45,002 nucleotides of DNA from an uncultured Planctomycetota bacterium (GCA_903892045.1 CAITGX010000144.1:1-45002); one strand, 5' to 3'; positions 23,632 to 31,986 are shown, numbered from the stretch's first letter. Notes: generated by a model from the sequence alone, not told the origin. Made by a program: numbers and translations.

Positions 23632-24090
23632 GTGATCGATGTCCTGATCGTCCGAGATCCCCGCGAGTCCCTCGCCAAGTGCTCGCTGACTCCGCTGCGC
23701 GGCAAGCCGGGTATTCGGTTCGTGTCCTACGACCCCGACCGGCGCGTCGAGGTGGGGGGACGGATCTTGCTGCATCCCGATGGAGCTCCGATCGGACCGG
23801 GCGACGAGGGCTTGCCGCTCCTGCTCGTCGATTGCGCCTGGCGACGGCTGCCGACCCTGCTGGCGACGCTCGACGGTCCCTGCGTGCGACGTCGCCTGCC
23901 GCCGCTCGTCACCGCCTACCCCCGGCGCAGCAAGACTTTCGAGGACCCCTCCCGCGGCCTCGCCTCGGTCGAGGCCCTCTACGCCGCGCTCGTGCTGCTC
24001 GGGGATCGACGGCCCGAGCTGCTCGAGGGCTACCGCTGGGCGAGCCAGTTCCTCGAGCTCAATCCGACCATCGGCCCAGAAGCGCCCTAG
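23632..24090 (+). CDS. Tsr3/DUF367-like rRNA aminocarboxypropyltransferase candidate
   Basis: The 152-residue protein does not belong to the usual str operon. By eye it matches the Tsr3 (DUF367) family, known mainly from archaea and eukaryotes. Matching features in order are D9-P-R-E-S-L-A-K-C-S18 (family: D-x-x-K-C-S/T near the start), LLLVDCAW (63-70; family VDCSW), RRRLPPLVTAYP (86-97; family R-x-LP-L-A-A-N-P), LASVEALYAAL (110-120; family LS-EALAAAL) and YRWASQFLELNP (134-145; family F-W-G-F-L-N). Tsr3 transfers the 3-amino-3-carboxypropyl group of S-adenosylmethionine to a helix-31 uridine of small-subunit rRNA. GTG 23632 follows rpsG with a plausible AAGG upstream. The position between S7 and an EF-G-like factor supports a 30S role. 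The family call is from memory, and the archaeal ANPVNYG segment is changed here, so substrate and activity are inferred. Confidence 0.72.
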   Translation: MIDVLIVRDPRESLAKCSLTPLRGKPGIRFVSYDPDRRVEVGGRILLHPDGAPIGPGDEGLPLLLVDCAWRRLPTLLATLDGPCVRRRLPPLVTAYPRRSKTFEDPSRGLASVEALYAALVLLGDRRPELLEGYRWASQFLELNPTIGPEAP

Positions 24091-24116
24091 GCTCCCGGGG
24101 CTAGGATGCGCAGGTG

Positions 24117-26201
24117 ATGGGGGACCTTGCGCGCATCCGCAACATCGGCATCGCCGCGCACATCGACGCGGGCAAGACCACCGTGTCGGAGCGGTTGCTG
24201 TACTTCGCCGGCGTCGAGCATCGCATCGGGGAGGTCGACGAGGGCACGGCGACCATGGACTTCCTGCCGGAGGAGCGGGAACGCGGCATCACCATCGGCG
24301 CCGCCGCGACGACGCTGCCTTGGCGCGGGCACGCCCTGCACCTGATCGACACCCCGGGACATGTCGATTTCACCGTGGAAGTCGAGCGTTCCCTGCGCGT
24401 GCTCGACGGGGCTGTGCTCGTGGTCGACGCCGTGGCCGGCGTGCAGGCCCAGTCGGAGACCGTGTGGAGACAGATGCGCCGTCACCACGTGCCCGCCATC
24501 GCCTTCGTCAACAAGTGCGACCGCCCCGGGGCCGACTTCCTCGCTGCGCTCTCGAGCCTCGAGCGGCGGCTCGGCGTCCGTCCGTTGCCGCTGCAGTACC
24601 CGTTCTCCCTCGATGGCCATTTCGTCGGCCTCGTCGACTTGATCGAGCGTCGCGCGCTCGACTTCTCCGGCAGCAGCCATGCGCCGGACGAGCCGCCGCG
24701 CGAGATCCCGATCCCCGCGGGCGTCGAGGACGAGGTCGGGGTGCTGCGCTCGGAGCTGCTCGACTCCCTCGCCGATCTCGACGACGGGCTGATGGGCTAC
24801 GTGCTCGAGGGGCGCGAGCCGCCGCTCGAGCTCGTGCGCGCCGTGCTGCGGCGCGTCACGCTCGCCGCGCGCGCGCTGCCGGTGCTGTGCGGTGCCGCGC
24901 TGCGCAACATCGGCATCGAGCCCCTGCTCGACGCCATCGTCGACTACCTGCCTTCCCCGCTCGATGTCCCGCCGGTGGTGGGGACCGAGCCCGGAACCCG
25001 CGCGCGCGTGGAGCGGGCGCCCGATCCCCATGCGCCGCTCGTCGCGCTGGCCTTCAAGCAGCAGGCCGACGCGCACGGCGACCTGCATTTCCTGCGGATT
25101 TACGCGGGAAAACTGCGTGCGGGCGCGCACCTCGCGAACCCGCGCACGCGCGCCACCGAGCGCGTGGGGCGACTCCTGCGCGTGCATGCGGACGCGCACG
25201 CCGCGCTCGAGGAAGCCGGGCCCGGCGAGATCGTCGCGGTGACCGGGCTGCACCACACGAGCAGCGGCGACACCCTGTGCGACGAGTCGGCGCCGATCGT
25301 GCTCGAGTCGCTCGAGATCCCCGAGCCGGTGATCGCCATGGTGCTCGAGCCGCGCTCGACGCTCGATCGCGACAAGCTGCGCCATGCCTTGGCGCGTCTC
25401 TCCCGCGAGGACCCCACGTTTCACCAGCGCGAAGACGAGTCGAGCGGCCAGTGGCTGCTCGAGGGCATGGGAGAGCTGCACCTCGAGGTGGCCCTCCATC
25501 GGCTGCAGCGGGAGCACGGCATCGAGGCAGTCATGGGACGCCCGCGAGTCACCTATCGCGAGGCGCCTCGCGTCGGCGCCCTGCCTGCCCGGGGCTCCGG
25601 CCGCGTCGAGCGCGTCCACGGCGTCCACGCGGTGTTTGGCGCGCTCGAGCTCGAGCTTGGGCCCGCGGGCGTACCCGGAGAGGGGCCGGTCACGGTCGAG
25701 TGGGGGACGGGCGTGCCGGTTCCCCAGGCCTTCCGGGCGGCGGTCACCGAGGCCCTGCTCTCCAGCGCCCAGTCGGGCCCTCGGCTGGGCTACCCGCTCG
25801 TCGGAGCGCGGGTGCGCATCCTCGGGGCCGAGTCACGCCCCGGCGAGGATTCTGAGTCGGCCTTCGTGCAGGCGGCGCTGATGGCTCTCCGCGAGGCGGC
25901 GCTGGCGCTCGAGATCGACCTGCTCGAGCCGCGCATGGCCTTCGAGGTGGAGACTCCAGCCGAGTTTTCCAGCGGAATTCTCGCCGATTTGAACGCTCGC
26001 CGGGCGGAGGTCGAGTCCGTGGAGAGCGCCGGAGCGCTGCGCGTCGTGCGCGGCAAGGTGGCCCTCGCGCGCATGTTCGGCTACTCGACGGCGGTGCGCT
26101 CCCTGTCGCAGGGCCGAGCGAGCTTCTCCATGTTGCCGGCGGGTTTCTGCCCGGTACCGGAGGCCGAGCTGGCCGAGCGGGGGCTGACCTTCGGAAGCTA
26201 G
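24117..26201 (+). CDS. Divergent EF-G paralogue, EF-G2 (recycling)-like
   Basis: This ~694-residue translational GTPase occupies the fusA slot. G1 is AHIDAGKTT, switch I is MDFLPEERERGITIGAAATTLPW, G3 is DTPGHVDF and G4 is NKCD, so the G domain is intact. Domain IV is unlike the translocase. The usual KQSGGRGQYGHV segment is replaced by RGSGRVERVHGVHAVFGALEL, and the tip loop (normally YHDVDSS) reads GAESRPGEDSES, so the tip His is absent. The end, SSGILADLNARRAEV...MFGYSTAVRSLSQGRASFSM, resembles the mitochondrial EF-G2 recycling factor (VLADLAQRRG...). It is probably a ribosome-recycling partner of RRF, with a true EF-G encoded elsewhere. An alternative GTG start lies 3 nt upstream. It is possibly co-transcribed with the Tsr3-like gene (26-nt gap). 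Confidence 0.85.
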   Translation: MGDLARIRNIGIAAHIDAGKTTVSERLLYFAGVEHRIGEVDEGTATMDFLPEERERGITIGAAATTLPWRGHALHLIDTPGHVDFTVEVERSLRVLDGAVLVVDAVAGVQAQSETVWRQMRRHHVPAIAFVNKCDRPGADFLAALSSLERRLGVRPLPLQYPFSLDGHFVGLVDLIERRALDFSGSSHAPDEPPREIPIPAGVEDEVGVLRSELLDSLADLDDGLMGYVLEGREPPLELVRAVLRRVTLAARALPVLCGAALRNIGIEPLLDAIVDYLPSPLDVPPVVGTEPGTRARVERAPDPHAPLVALAFKQQADAHGDLHFLRIYAGKLRAGAHLANPRTRATERVGRLLRVHADAHAALEEAGPGEIVAVTGLHHTSSGDTLCDESAPIVLESLEIPEPVIAMVLEPRSTLDRDKLRHALARLSREDPTFHQREDESSGQWLLEGMGELHLEVALHRLQREHGIEAVMGRPRVTYREAPRVGALPARGSGRVERVHGVHAVFGALELELGPAGVPGEGPVTVEWGTGVPVPQAFRAAVTEALLSSAQSGPRLGYPLVGARVRILGAESRPGEDSESAFVQAALMALREAALALEIDLLEPRMAFEVETPAEFSSGILADLNARRAEVESVESAGALRVVRGKVALARMFGYSTAVRSLSQGRASFSMLPAGFCPVPEAELAERGLTFGS

Positions 26202-26215
26202 GGGCGCGGCGCCCC
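26201..26215 (+). terminator. GC hairpin at the end of the str operon
   Basis: GGGGC (26201-26205) pairs with GCCCC (26211-26215) over GCGGC; the stem overlaps the stop codon of the EF-G-like gene. There is no T-run, so this is a weak terminator call supported mainly by the new promoter 85 nt downstream. Confidence 0.35.
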
Positions 26216-26299
26216 GGCCCGAGCGGGGCAGGCCCTGGGGCGCGCGGCGGTGGGGAGCAGCACCGGCGCGGGGATCCAAAAGTTTCCGCGGCCGGAGCG

Positions 26300-26328
26300 T
26301 TGACGGGCCCATGGGGCGCTGCTAACTT
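26300..26328 (+). promoter_or_regulatory. Promoter of the S10 operon
   Basis: TTGACG (26300-26305), a 17-nt spacer and TAACTT (26323-26328) predict a leader of ~100 nt before rpsJ. Confidence 0.55.
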
Positions 26329-26344
26329 GCCCCGCCCTCGAAAT

Positions 26345-26415
26345 CGCCGGATCGATCCGGTGGCTTCGAACGGACCCGGCAGGCCGGGCAACGCGACCCC
26401 CGAAACCCCTGCCGG
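26345..26415 (+). promoter_or_regulatory. Structured S10 leader with competing stems
   Basis: A 7-bp hairpin lies around the palindrome CCGGATCGATCCGG (26347-26360). Downstream, CCCGG (26375-26379) can pair with CCGGG (26384-26388), or CCGGCAGG (26376-26383) can pair with CCTGCCGG (26408-26415). The two foldings exclude each other because they share 26376-26383. In E. coli the S10 leader is the target of L4. Regulation here is inferred. Confidence 0.4.
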
Positions 26416-26435
26416 AACCACGGAAGACCGAAGCC

Positions 26436-26744
26436 ATGATGAAGGACAAGATCCAGATCCGGATGGAAGCCTACGACCACGAGGCGCTCGACCAGTCGTG
26501 CCTCGAGATCGTCGACACCGCCAAGCGCACCGGCGCTCGCGTCGCTGGCCCCATCCCGCTGCCGACCGCGATCGAGCGCTACACCGTCCTGCGCTCGCCC
26601 TTCATCGACAAGAAGTCCCGTGAACAGTTCGAGATCCGGACGCACAAGCGCCTGATCTACATCTCCGAGCCCACCAGCCAGACGGTGGACGCTCTCTCCA
26701 GCCTGAACATGCCTGCAGGGGTGGATATCCGCATCAAGGCCTGA
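26436..26744 (+). CDS. rpsJ: Ribosomal protein uS10
   Basis: The 102-residue protein belongs to the 30S head and serves as the NusE/NusG partner in transcription. It starts [15 protein letters not shown] and has the loop block [39 protein letters not shown], which contains the protein-interaction surface. It starts the S10 operon. Unusually it is separated from rplC by 316 nt. ATG 26439 is an equally good start. Confidence 0.98.
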   Translation: MMKDKIQIRMEAYDHEALDQSCLEIVDTAKRTGARVAGPIPLPTAIERYTVLRSPFIDKKSREQFEIRTHKRLIYISEPTSQTVDALSSLNMPAGVDIRIKA

Positions 26745-27060
26745 CGGCCGCGAGCGCGTTGCGCGTCCGCTCCCGCGAAGAGATCGCGAGCGAGGGGATA
26801 CGGCAGCGCGTGGGAGTCGCACCGACCTGACGGTGGGTGCGCCCGACCTGCAAAGCACGAAGACCTGAATCACGAACCCAAGACGCCGCGGCGGGCACTC
26901 CCGTCGTCGTGTGGCGGGCTCGTCTGTTGTTTCGATCTCTGACCAACCCATCAACTTCTGGCTTCAAGCCAGACGCCGCGTGGCCGGGCGTTTTTGGAGC
27001 ACTCCGCTGTGGAGCGCTCCCCGGTCGAACCGGCACCTTTTCGAGAAGGTTCCTCGCATC
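26745..27060 (+). promoter_or_regulatory. 316-nt structured region between rpsJ and rplC (candidate attenuator)
   Basis: No gene is present. Stems include CACCG/CGGTG around 26820; TCTGGC/GCCAGA (26957-26973); a terminator-like ACGCC/GGCGT hairpin followed by T5 (26973-26995); and an immediately following 9-bp stem with one mismatch (26996-27020). CCGGT/ACCGG (27021-27033) and a small stem (27036-27049) holding the AGAAGG Shine-Dalgarno of rplC follow. Such a terminator plus start-site-masking series suggests attenuation control of everything from rplC on. Confidence 0.5.
26973..26995 (+). terminator. Intrinsic terminator or attenuator between rpsJ and rplC
   Basis: ACGCC (26973-26977) pairs with GGCGT (26987-26991), with T5 at 26991-26995. 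It lies in the middle of an operon, so partial or conditional termination is the logical reading. Confidence 0.5.
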
Positions 27061-27705
27061 ATGACGCTGATCCTGGGACGCAAGCGCGGGATGACGCAGT
27101 TCTTCCGCGACGACGGCACGCTTGTGGGCGTGACGGTCGTCGAGGCAGGGCCCTGCGTCGTCGCCCAAGTCCGCACCAAGGAGAAGGACGGCTACGACGC
27201 CGTCCAGCTCGGTTTCGAAGACAAGCCCGACCGGCTGGTCAAGAAGCCGCTGCTCGGCCACTACAAGAAGGCCGGCACCTCGCCCAAGCGCTTCCTGCGG
27301 GAAGAGCGCTGCGCCGCCGCCGCCAAGCTCGTGGTGGGGGATGTCGTCAAGTGCGACGTCTTCAAGGAAGGCGACATCGTCGACGTGATCGGCACGACCA
27401 AGGGTCGTGGCTTTGCCGGCACCATCAAGCGCCACGGCTTCAATCGCGGCCCTGAGACGCACGGCTCGATGAACGTCCGCGCGCCGGGTTCGATCGCCAG
27501 CCGCCGCATCGGCAAGCTGCCCAAGGGCAAGCGCATGGGTGGCCACTACGGCGTCGAGCGCTGCACCACCAAGAACCTCAAGGTCGTGCGCGTCGACCTC
27601 GAGCGCAACCTGCTCTTCGTCGAAGGCTCGGTCCCCGGGCACAACGACGGCTTCGTGATGGTCCAGAGCGCCAAGACCGCTCGCAAGAGCGCCGCCAAGG
27701 CCTGA
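27061..27705 (+). CDS. rplC: Ribosomal protein uL3
   Basis: The 214-residue protein begins M-T-L-I-L-G-R-K-R-G-M-T-Q-F-F, as bacterial L3 does. The central loop KGRGFAGTIKRHGFNRGPETHGSMNVRAPGSIASRRIGKLPKGKRMGGHYG reaches the peptidyl-transferase centre. Further upstream in-frame starts are rejected because the conserved start is at 27061 and AGAAGG lies ahead of it. The C-terminus has a short Lys/Ala tail. Confidence 0.98.
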   Translation: MTLILGRKRGMTQFFRDDGTLVGVTVVEAGPCVVAQVRTKEKDGYDAVQLGFEDKPDRLVKKPLLGHYKKAGTSPKRFLREERCAAAAKLVVGDVVKCDVFKEGDIVDVIGTTKGRGFAGTIKRHGFNRGPETHGSMNVRAPGSIASRRIGKLPKGKRMGGHYGVERCTTKNLKVVRVDLERNLLFVEGSVPGHNDGFVMVQSAKTARKSAAKA

Positions 27706-27722
27706 GACACGAGGACTGACCC

Positions 27723-28355
27723 ATGCAACTCAAGGTCTACGGATCCAAGAGCCCGGCCTCGCGCGACTTCGACGCGAGCGCCTTCGGCGACAAGGTGTTC
27801 TACCGACTCCTCAAGGACTCGGTGGACATGTACAAGGCCAACCAGCGTCAGGGCACGGTCAAGACCAAGATCCGCTCCGAGATCGCGTTCTCGGGCAAGA
27901 AGCCCTGGAAGCAGAAGCACACCGGCCGCGCCCGCGCCGGCGACAAGAAGTCGCCGATCTGGCGCAAGGGTGGCACGACCTTCGGTCCGCGCCCGCGCGA
28001 CTACAGCTACCACATGCCGGCCAAGCAGCGCCGCGTCGCGCTGCGCACGGCCCTGTGCGGCAAGTTCGGCGACAACGAAGTGGCGCTCTTCGACGCCTCG
28101 AGCTTCACGGCTCCGTCGGCCAAGGCCGCCCGCGCGGTGCTCGCCTCGGCTGGCTCGCCCCGTCGCGCGACGATCGTGCTCGCCGCTGCCAACGAGAACG
28201 TCTTCAAGTCGTTCCGCAACTTCCCTGGCGTCGAAGTTCGTCTCGCCGTGGACCTGTGCGCCCACGACGTGCTGAACGGCGGCCTGATCCTCGCGGAGTC
28301 GGGCGCCCTCGAAGCCATCGCCCAGCGCGTCGGCAAGACCGGAGGTGCCGCGTGA
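27723..28355 (+). CDS. rplD: Ribosomal protein uL4
   Basis: The 210-residue protein has the exit-tunnel extension in the stretch KPWKQKHTGRARAGDKKSPIWRKGGTTFGPRPRDYSYHMPAKQRRVALRTAL, around residue 60-105. The globular part ends with HDVLNGGLILAESGALEAIAQRVG. In E. coli L4 regulates the S10 operon, so it is the natural candidate effector for the leader structures upstream. It overlaps rplW by 4 nt (GTGA). Confidence 0.97.
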   Translation: MQLKVYGSKSPASRDFDASAFGDKVFYRLLKDSVDMYKANQRQGTVKTKIRSEIAFSGKKPWKQKHTGRARAGDKKSPIWRKGGTTFGPRPRDYSYHMPAKQRRVALRTALCGKFGDNEVALFDASSFTAPSAKAARAVLASAGSPRRATIVLAAANENVFKSFRNFPGVEVRLAVDLCAHDVLNGGLILAESGALEAIAQRVGKTGGAA

Positions 28356-28642
28356 ACCAGCTCGAACGCTTCTACTCGATCATCCAGAAGCCCGTCCTCA
28401 GCGAGAAGGCGACCTACGACACCAGCGGTCGCAACGCCTACCACTTCCGCGTGCCCCTCGATGCCAACAAGATCGAGATCAAGCGCGCGGTCGAGCAGCT
28501 CTTCAACGTCAAGGTCGCCAAGGTGAACACCTTGACCAAGCGCGCGCGCCCCATGCGCCGTGGCTGGGTCTCGGGCGCTTCGCAGGCCTGGAAGCGTGCG
28601 ATGGTCACGCTTGCCGAAGGCCAGACCATCGAGATCCTCTGA
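28352..28642 (+). CDS. rplW: Ribosomal protein uL23
   Basis: The 96-residue protein is at the tunnel exit, a docking site for SRP and trigger factor. It contains IIQKPVLSEKATYD near the N-terminus and YHFRVPLDANKIEIKRAVEQLFNVKVAKVNTLTKRARPMRRGW, the usual L23 core. The GTG start inside the rplD stop (M-N-Q-L-E-R-F-Y) fits the family, and translation is probably coupled. Confidence 0.97.
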   Translation: MNQLERFYSIIQKPVLSEKATYDTSGRNAYHFRVPLDANKIEIKRAVEQLFNVKVAKVNTLTKRARPMRRGWVSGASQAWKRAMVTLAEGQTIEIL

Positions 28643-28675
28643 GACGAGTCCTCTGAGACGAGCAGGTAAACCAAG

Positions 28676-29509
28676 ATGGCCATCAAGATCTACAAGCCGA
28701 CCTCCGCGGGCCGCCGCCACGGCACCGTGCTGCGCTTCTCTGACGAGATCACGCGCAGCTCGCCCGAGGAGAGCCTGCTGCGCCCGCTGCGCAAGACCGG
28801 CGGACGCAACAACCACGGCCACCAGACCGCGCGCAACATCGGCGGTGGCAGCAAGCGCATGTACCGCGTGGTGGACTTCAAGCGTCGCAAGGACGGCGTG
28901 CCCGCCAAGGTCGTCTCGATCGAGTACGATCCGAACCGCTCGGCGAACATCGCCCTGCTGCACTACGCGGACGGCGAGAAGACCTACGTCCTCGCTCCCG
29001 TGGGTCTGCAGGTCGGCGCCACGCTGATGAACGGCGACAAGGCCGACCCGAACGTCGGCAACTGCCTGCCGCTCTCGCTCGTGCCCGTGGGTCTCGAGAT
29101 CCACAACATCGAGCTGCAGGAAGGTCGCGGCGGCCAGATGTGCCGCACCGCTGGCACCGCTGCCCAGCTGACCGCCAAGGAAGGCGAGTGGGCCATCCTG
29201 CTCATGCCGTCGGGGGAAGTGCGCCGGGTTCACCTGCGCTGCCGCGCGACCATCGGTCGCATCGGCAACCTCGACTGGCAGAACGTGTCGATCGGCAAGG
29301 CCGGTCGTCACCGCCACATGGGCCGTCGCCCGCACGTCCGCGGCACGACCATGAACCCGGTCGACCACCCGCTCGGCGGTGGCGAAGGCCGCACCAAGGG
29401 CGGTCGTCACCCGTGCAACTTCAAGGGTCTGAAGGCCAAGGGCCTGAAGACGCGCAAGAAGAATCACCCGACCGACCGCTTCATCGTCCGCAGCCGGCAC
29501 AAGGTCTAG
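28676..29509 (+). CDS. rplB: Ribosomal protein uL2
   Basis: The 277-residue protein is needed for subunit association and peptidyl transfer. It contains [67 protein letters not shown] and the active-centre-near [22 protein letters not shown], including the conserved His of [10 protein letters not shown]. Length is standard (E. coli 273). Confidence 0.99.
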   Translation: MAIKIYKPTSAGRRHGTVLRFSDEITRSSPEESLLRPLRKTGGRNNHGHQTARNIGGGSKRMYRVVDFKRRKDGVPAKVVSIEYDPNRSANIALLHYADGEKTYVLAPVGLQVGATLMNGDKADPNVGNCLPLSLVPVGLEIHNIELQEGRGGQMCRTAGTAAQLTAKEGEWAILLMPSGEVRRVHLRCRATIGRIGNLDWQNVSIGKAGRHRHMGRRPHVRGTTMNPVDHPLGGGEGRTKGGRHPCNFKGLKAKGLKTRKKNHPTDRFIVRSRHKV

Positions 29510-29521
29510 GAGCACTGATCC

Positions 29522-29809
29522 ATGAGCCGCAGCCTTAAGAAGGGCCCGTTTGTCGATGCGAAGCTGCTGAAGAAGGTGGCCAAGCAGCTGAAGTCGGGCA
29601 AGAAGGATCCGATCACCACCTGGTCGCGTTCGTCGACCGTGACGCCCGAGTTCGTCGGTGTCACGTTCCTCGTGCACAACGGCCGCCACCACTACAAGGT
29701 GTTCATCACCGAGGACATGGTCGGTCACAAGCTGGGCGAGTTCGCCGCGACCCGTGTGTTCAAGGGTCACACGAACAAGAAGGAAGCCGACAAGGCTCCG
29801 GGGGCCTGA
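29522..29809 (+). CDS. rpsS: Ribosomal protein uS19
   Basis: The 95-residue 30S head protein contacts S13. It reads [19 protein letters not shown], then [56 protein letters not shown], which is the whole family signature. It sits 12 nt after rplB and 3 nt before rplV. Confidence 0.98.
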   Translation: MSRSLKKGPFVDAKLLKKVAKQLKSGKKDPITTWSRSSTVTPEFVGVTFLVHNGRHHYKVFITEDMVGHKLGEFAATRVFKGHTNKKEADKAPGA

Positions 29810-29812
29810 TCC

Positions 29813-30217
29813 ATGGTCGAGATCAAGACGTTCACCGCGAAGCACCGCTTCGCTCGCATCACCGCCCGCAAGGCTCGGCTCGTGGCTGACCTGATCCGTG
29901 GCCGCGGCGTCAACGAGGCGCTCGAAGTGCTGCAGTTTCAGCACAAGCGCGCAGCGGAGTACTACGGGAAGCTCGTGCGTTCCGCCATGGCCAATGCCGG
30001 CAACAACGACGAGGGCGTCAACATCAACGCGCTGGTGGTCAAGGACTGCCGCGCCGATGACGGTCCGATGCTGCAGGGCCGCATGCGCTTCCGCCCGGGT
30101 CCCCAAGGGCGCGCCATGCCGTTCAAGAAGATGACCGCGCACCTCACGGTCGTGCTCAGCGAAGTCGAGGGCGGCAGCAAGAAGCGCCGCGCGTCCAAGA
30201 AGTCGAAGGAAGCGTGA
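29813..30217 (+). CDS. rplV: Ribosomal protein uL22
   Basis: The 134-residue protein lines the nascent-peptide tunnel. The core is [47 protein letters not shown]. The tunnel hairpin is around [30 protein letters not shown]. It is longer than E. coli L22 (110) because of a basic C-terminal extension ([15 protein letters not shown]). Confidence 0.97.
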   Translation: MVEIKTFTAKHRFARITARKARLVADLIRGRGVNEALEVLQFQHKRAAEYYGKLVRSAMANAGNNDEGVNINALVVKDCRADDGPMLQGRMRFRPGPQGRAMPFKKMTAHLTVVLSEVEGGSKKRRASKKSKEA

Positions 30218-30218
30218 G

Positions 30219-30968
30219 ATGGGCCAGAAAGTTCACCCGACCGGTTTCCGCCTCAACAGCATCGAGCCCTGGCGTTCGCGCTGGTATGCGCGCAAGCAGG
30301 ACTTCGCCAAGCTGCTGATCCAGGACGACATGATCCGCAAGGCGATCGCCAAGGATTTCAAGGGCGCCGGCATCCCGCGCGTCGAGATCGAGCGCACCGC
30401 CGACGCCGTCAACGTGATCGTCCACACGGCTCGTCCCGGCGTCCTCGTCGGTCGCAAGGGCGCGCGCGTCGACCAGCTCAAGGAAGCGCTGCAGAAGCTC
30501 GCCGGCCAGACGGTCCACCTGACCGTGCGCGAGATCAAGCGCCCCGAGCTCGAGTCGACCCTCGTCGCGGAGGTGATCGCCGAGGCGCTCGAGAAGCGCA
30601 TGGCGTTCCGCCGCGCGATGAAGAAGGCCATCCAGTCGACCATGCAGGCCGGTGCCAAGGGCTGCAAGGTCGAGCTGAACGGCCGTCTCGGCGGCGCCGA
30701 GATGGCGCGTCAGGCGAAGGATCGCGAAGGCCGTGTGCCCCTGTCGACGCTGCGCGCCAACGTCGACTACGGCACCGCGCTCGCCAAGACCACCTACGGC
30801 GTCATCGGCGTCAAGGTGTGGATCTACAAGGGCGACCTCGAGCCCGGCCAGAAGCTCGACTACCAGCAGCAGTCGGGTGTCGCGCCCCGCGGTGAAGGCA
30901 GCGGTCAGCGCTCGCCCCGTCGCGGTCGCATCTCGCGCGAGTCCCTCGCTCCCCAGACCGGCGCCTAG
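30219..30968 (+). CDS. rpsC: Ribosomal protein uS3
   Basis: The 249-residue protein shapes the mRNA entry channel. The N-terminal [29 protein letters not shown] is diagnostic. The KH domain (~residues 40-110) contains the motif [35 protein letters not shown]. The C-terminal half holds [59 protein letters not shown], with the helicase-related basic residues. A short Gly/Arg/Ser tail follows. Confidence 0.98.
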   Translation: MGQKVHPTGFRLNSIEPWRSRWYARKQDFAKLLIQDDMIRKAIAKDFKGAGIPRVEIERTADAVNVIVHTARPGVLVGRKGARVDQLKEALQKLAGQTVHLTVREIKRPELESTLVAEVIAEALEKRMAFRRAMKKAIQSTMQAGAKGCKVELNGRLGGAEMARQAKDREGRVPLSTLRANVDYGTALAKTTYGVIGVKVWIYKGDLEPGQKLDYQQQSGVAPRGEGSGQRSPRRGRISRESLAPQTGA

Positions 30969-30980
30969 GAGATCTGAACT

Positions 30981-31400
30981 ATGGCGATGCAACCCAACCG
31001 TACCAAGTTCCGCAAGGTGCACCGCGGTCGTATCCGCGGCACCGCGACCGCCGGCCACCGCGTGGCCTTTGGCGACTTCGGACTGCAGTCCCTCGACGCT
31101 GCCTGGATCAGCGGTCGCCAGCTCGAGGCCGGCCGCGTGGCCTGCTCGCGCGCCATCGGCGGTCAGGGCAAGATCTGGATCCGCGTCTTCCCGCACAAGC
31201 CGATCTCCGCGAAGCCCGCGGAAACCCGCATGGGTACCGGCAAGGGCGAGCCGGAGTTCTGGGCCGCGGTGATCAAGCCGGGCACCATCCTGTTCGAGCT
31301 CGGCGGTGTCACCGAGGACAAGGCCAAGCTGGCCTTCAAGCGCATCGCTCACAAGCTTCCCATCAAGGTGAAGATGGTGAAGCGCCTGCCCACCACCTGA
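30981..31400 (+). CDS. rplP: Ribosomal protein uL16
   Basis: The 139-residue protein helps position tRNAs at the A and P sites. It contains PNRTKFRKVHRGRIRGTATAGHRVAFGDFGLQSLDAAWISGRQLEAGRVACSRAI and IRVFPHKPISAKPAETRMGTGKGEPEFWAAVIKPGTILFELGGV, both hallmark blocks. A 46-nt gap follows before rpmC, with no clear structure. Confidence 0.98.
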   Translation: MAMQPNRTKFRKVHRGRIRGTATAGHRVAFGDFGLQSLDAAWISGRQLEAGRVACSRAIGGQGKIWIRVFPHKPISAKPAETRMGTGKGEPEFWAAVIKPGTILFELGGVTEDKAKLAFKRIAHKLPIKVKMVKRLPTT

Positions 31401-31446
31401 TCGCGCTCGGCACCAGCACCCCACGCGAATCAACGGAGCACTGACG

Positions 31447-31659
31447 ATGAAGATCGACGACATCCGCGGCAAGACGAACGGCGAGCTCGAGTTCGAGCTC
31501 AAGAACCTCGAGAAGGAGCTGTTCTCGCTGCGCTTCAAGGCCTCGACCGAGGCGTCGGCCAACCCCTCGCGCATCAACGAGGCGCGCCGCGAAGTGGCCC
31601 GCATCAAGACCGTCCTGCACGAGCGTGCAAGCAAGATCCGCGGACAGGAGCCGCGCTAG
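31447..31659 (+). CDS. rpmC: Ribosomal protein uL29
   Basis: The 70-residue two-helix protein at the tunnel exit reads M-K-I-D-D-I-R-G-K-T-N-G-E-L-E-F-E-L-K-N-L-E-K-E-L-F-S-L-R-F, followed by INEARREVARIKTVLHERA. It is separated from rpsQ by 4 nt. Confidence 0.95.
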   Translation: MKIDDIRGKTNGELEFELKNLEKELFSLRFKASTEASANPSRINEARREVARIKTVLHERASKIRGQEPR

Positions 31660-31663
31660 TCCC

Positions 31664-31978
31664 ATGACCGAAGAACTGAAGCCGACCGCGGACCGCACGG
31701 GCCGTCGCACGATGGTGGGGACCGTCGTCTCCACCAAGATGGACAAGACCATCGTCGTGCAGATCGAGCGCATGTACCGCCACCCCAAGTACGGCAAGTA
31801 CATCCGCGAGCGCAAGCGCTACCACGTCCACGCCGAGAACGGCGCGGCCAAGATGGGGGACACGGTCGAGATCATGACGACCCGTCCCATGAGCAAGCTC
31901 AAGCGCTGGCGTCTCGTCAGCGTCGTGTCCTCGGCCGTCGACCGCGGCGCCGAAGTCTCCGAGATCGGGAAGATCTGA
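31664..31978 (+). CDS. rpsQ: Ribosomal protein uS17
   Basis: The 104-residue protein has the OB-fold core in TMVGTVVSTKMDKTIVVQIERMYRHPKYGKYIRERKRYHVHAENGAAKMGDTVEIMTTRPMSKLKRWRLVSVV. A C-terminal extension of ~15 residues makes it longer than E. coli S17 (84). ATG 31664 is the start that leaves the normal N-terminus. Confidence 0.97.
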   Translation: MTEELKPTADRTGRRTMVGTVVSTKMDKTIVVQIERMYRHPKYGKYIRERKRYHVHAENGAAKMGDTVEIMTTRPMSKLKRWRLVSVVSSAVDRGAEVSEIGKI

Positions 31979-31986
31979 GGTAACCC

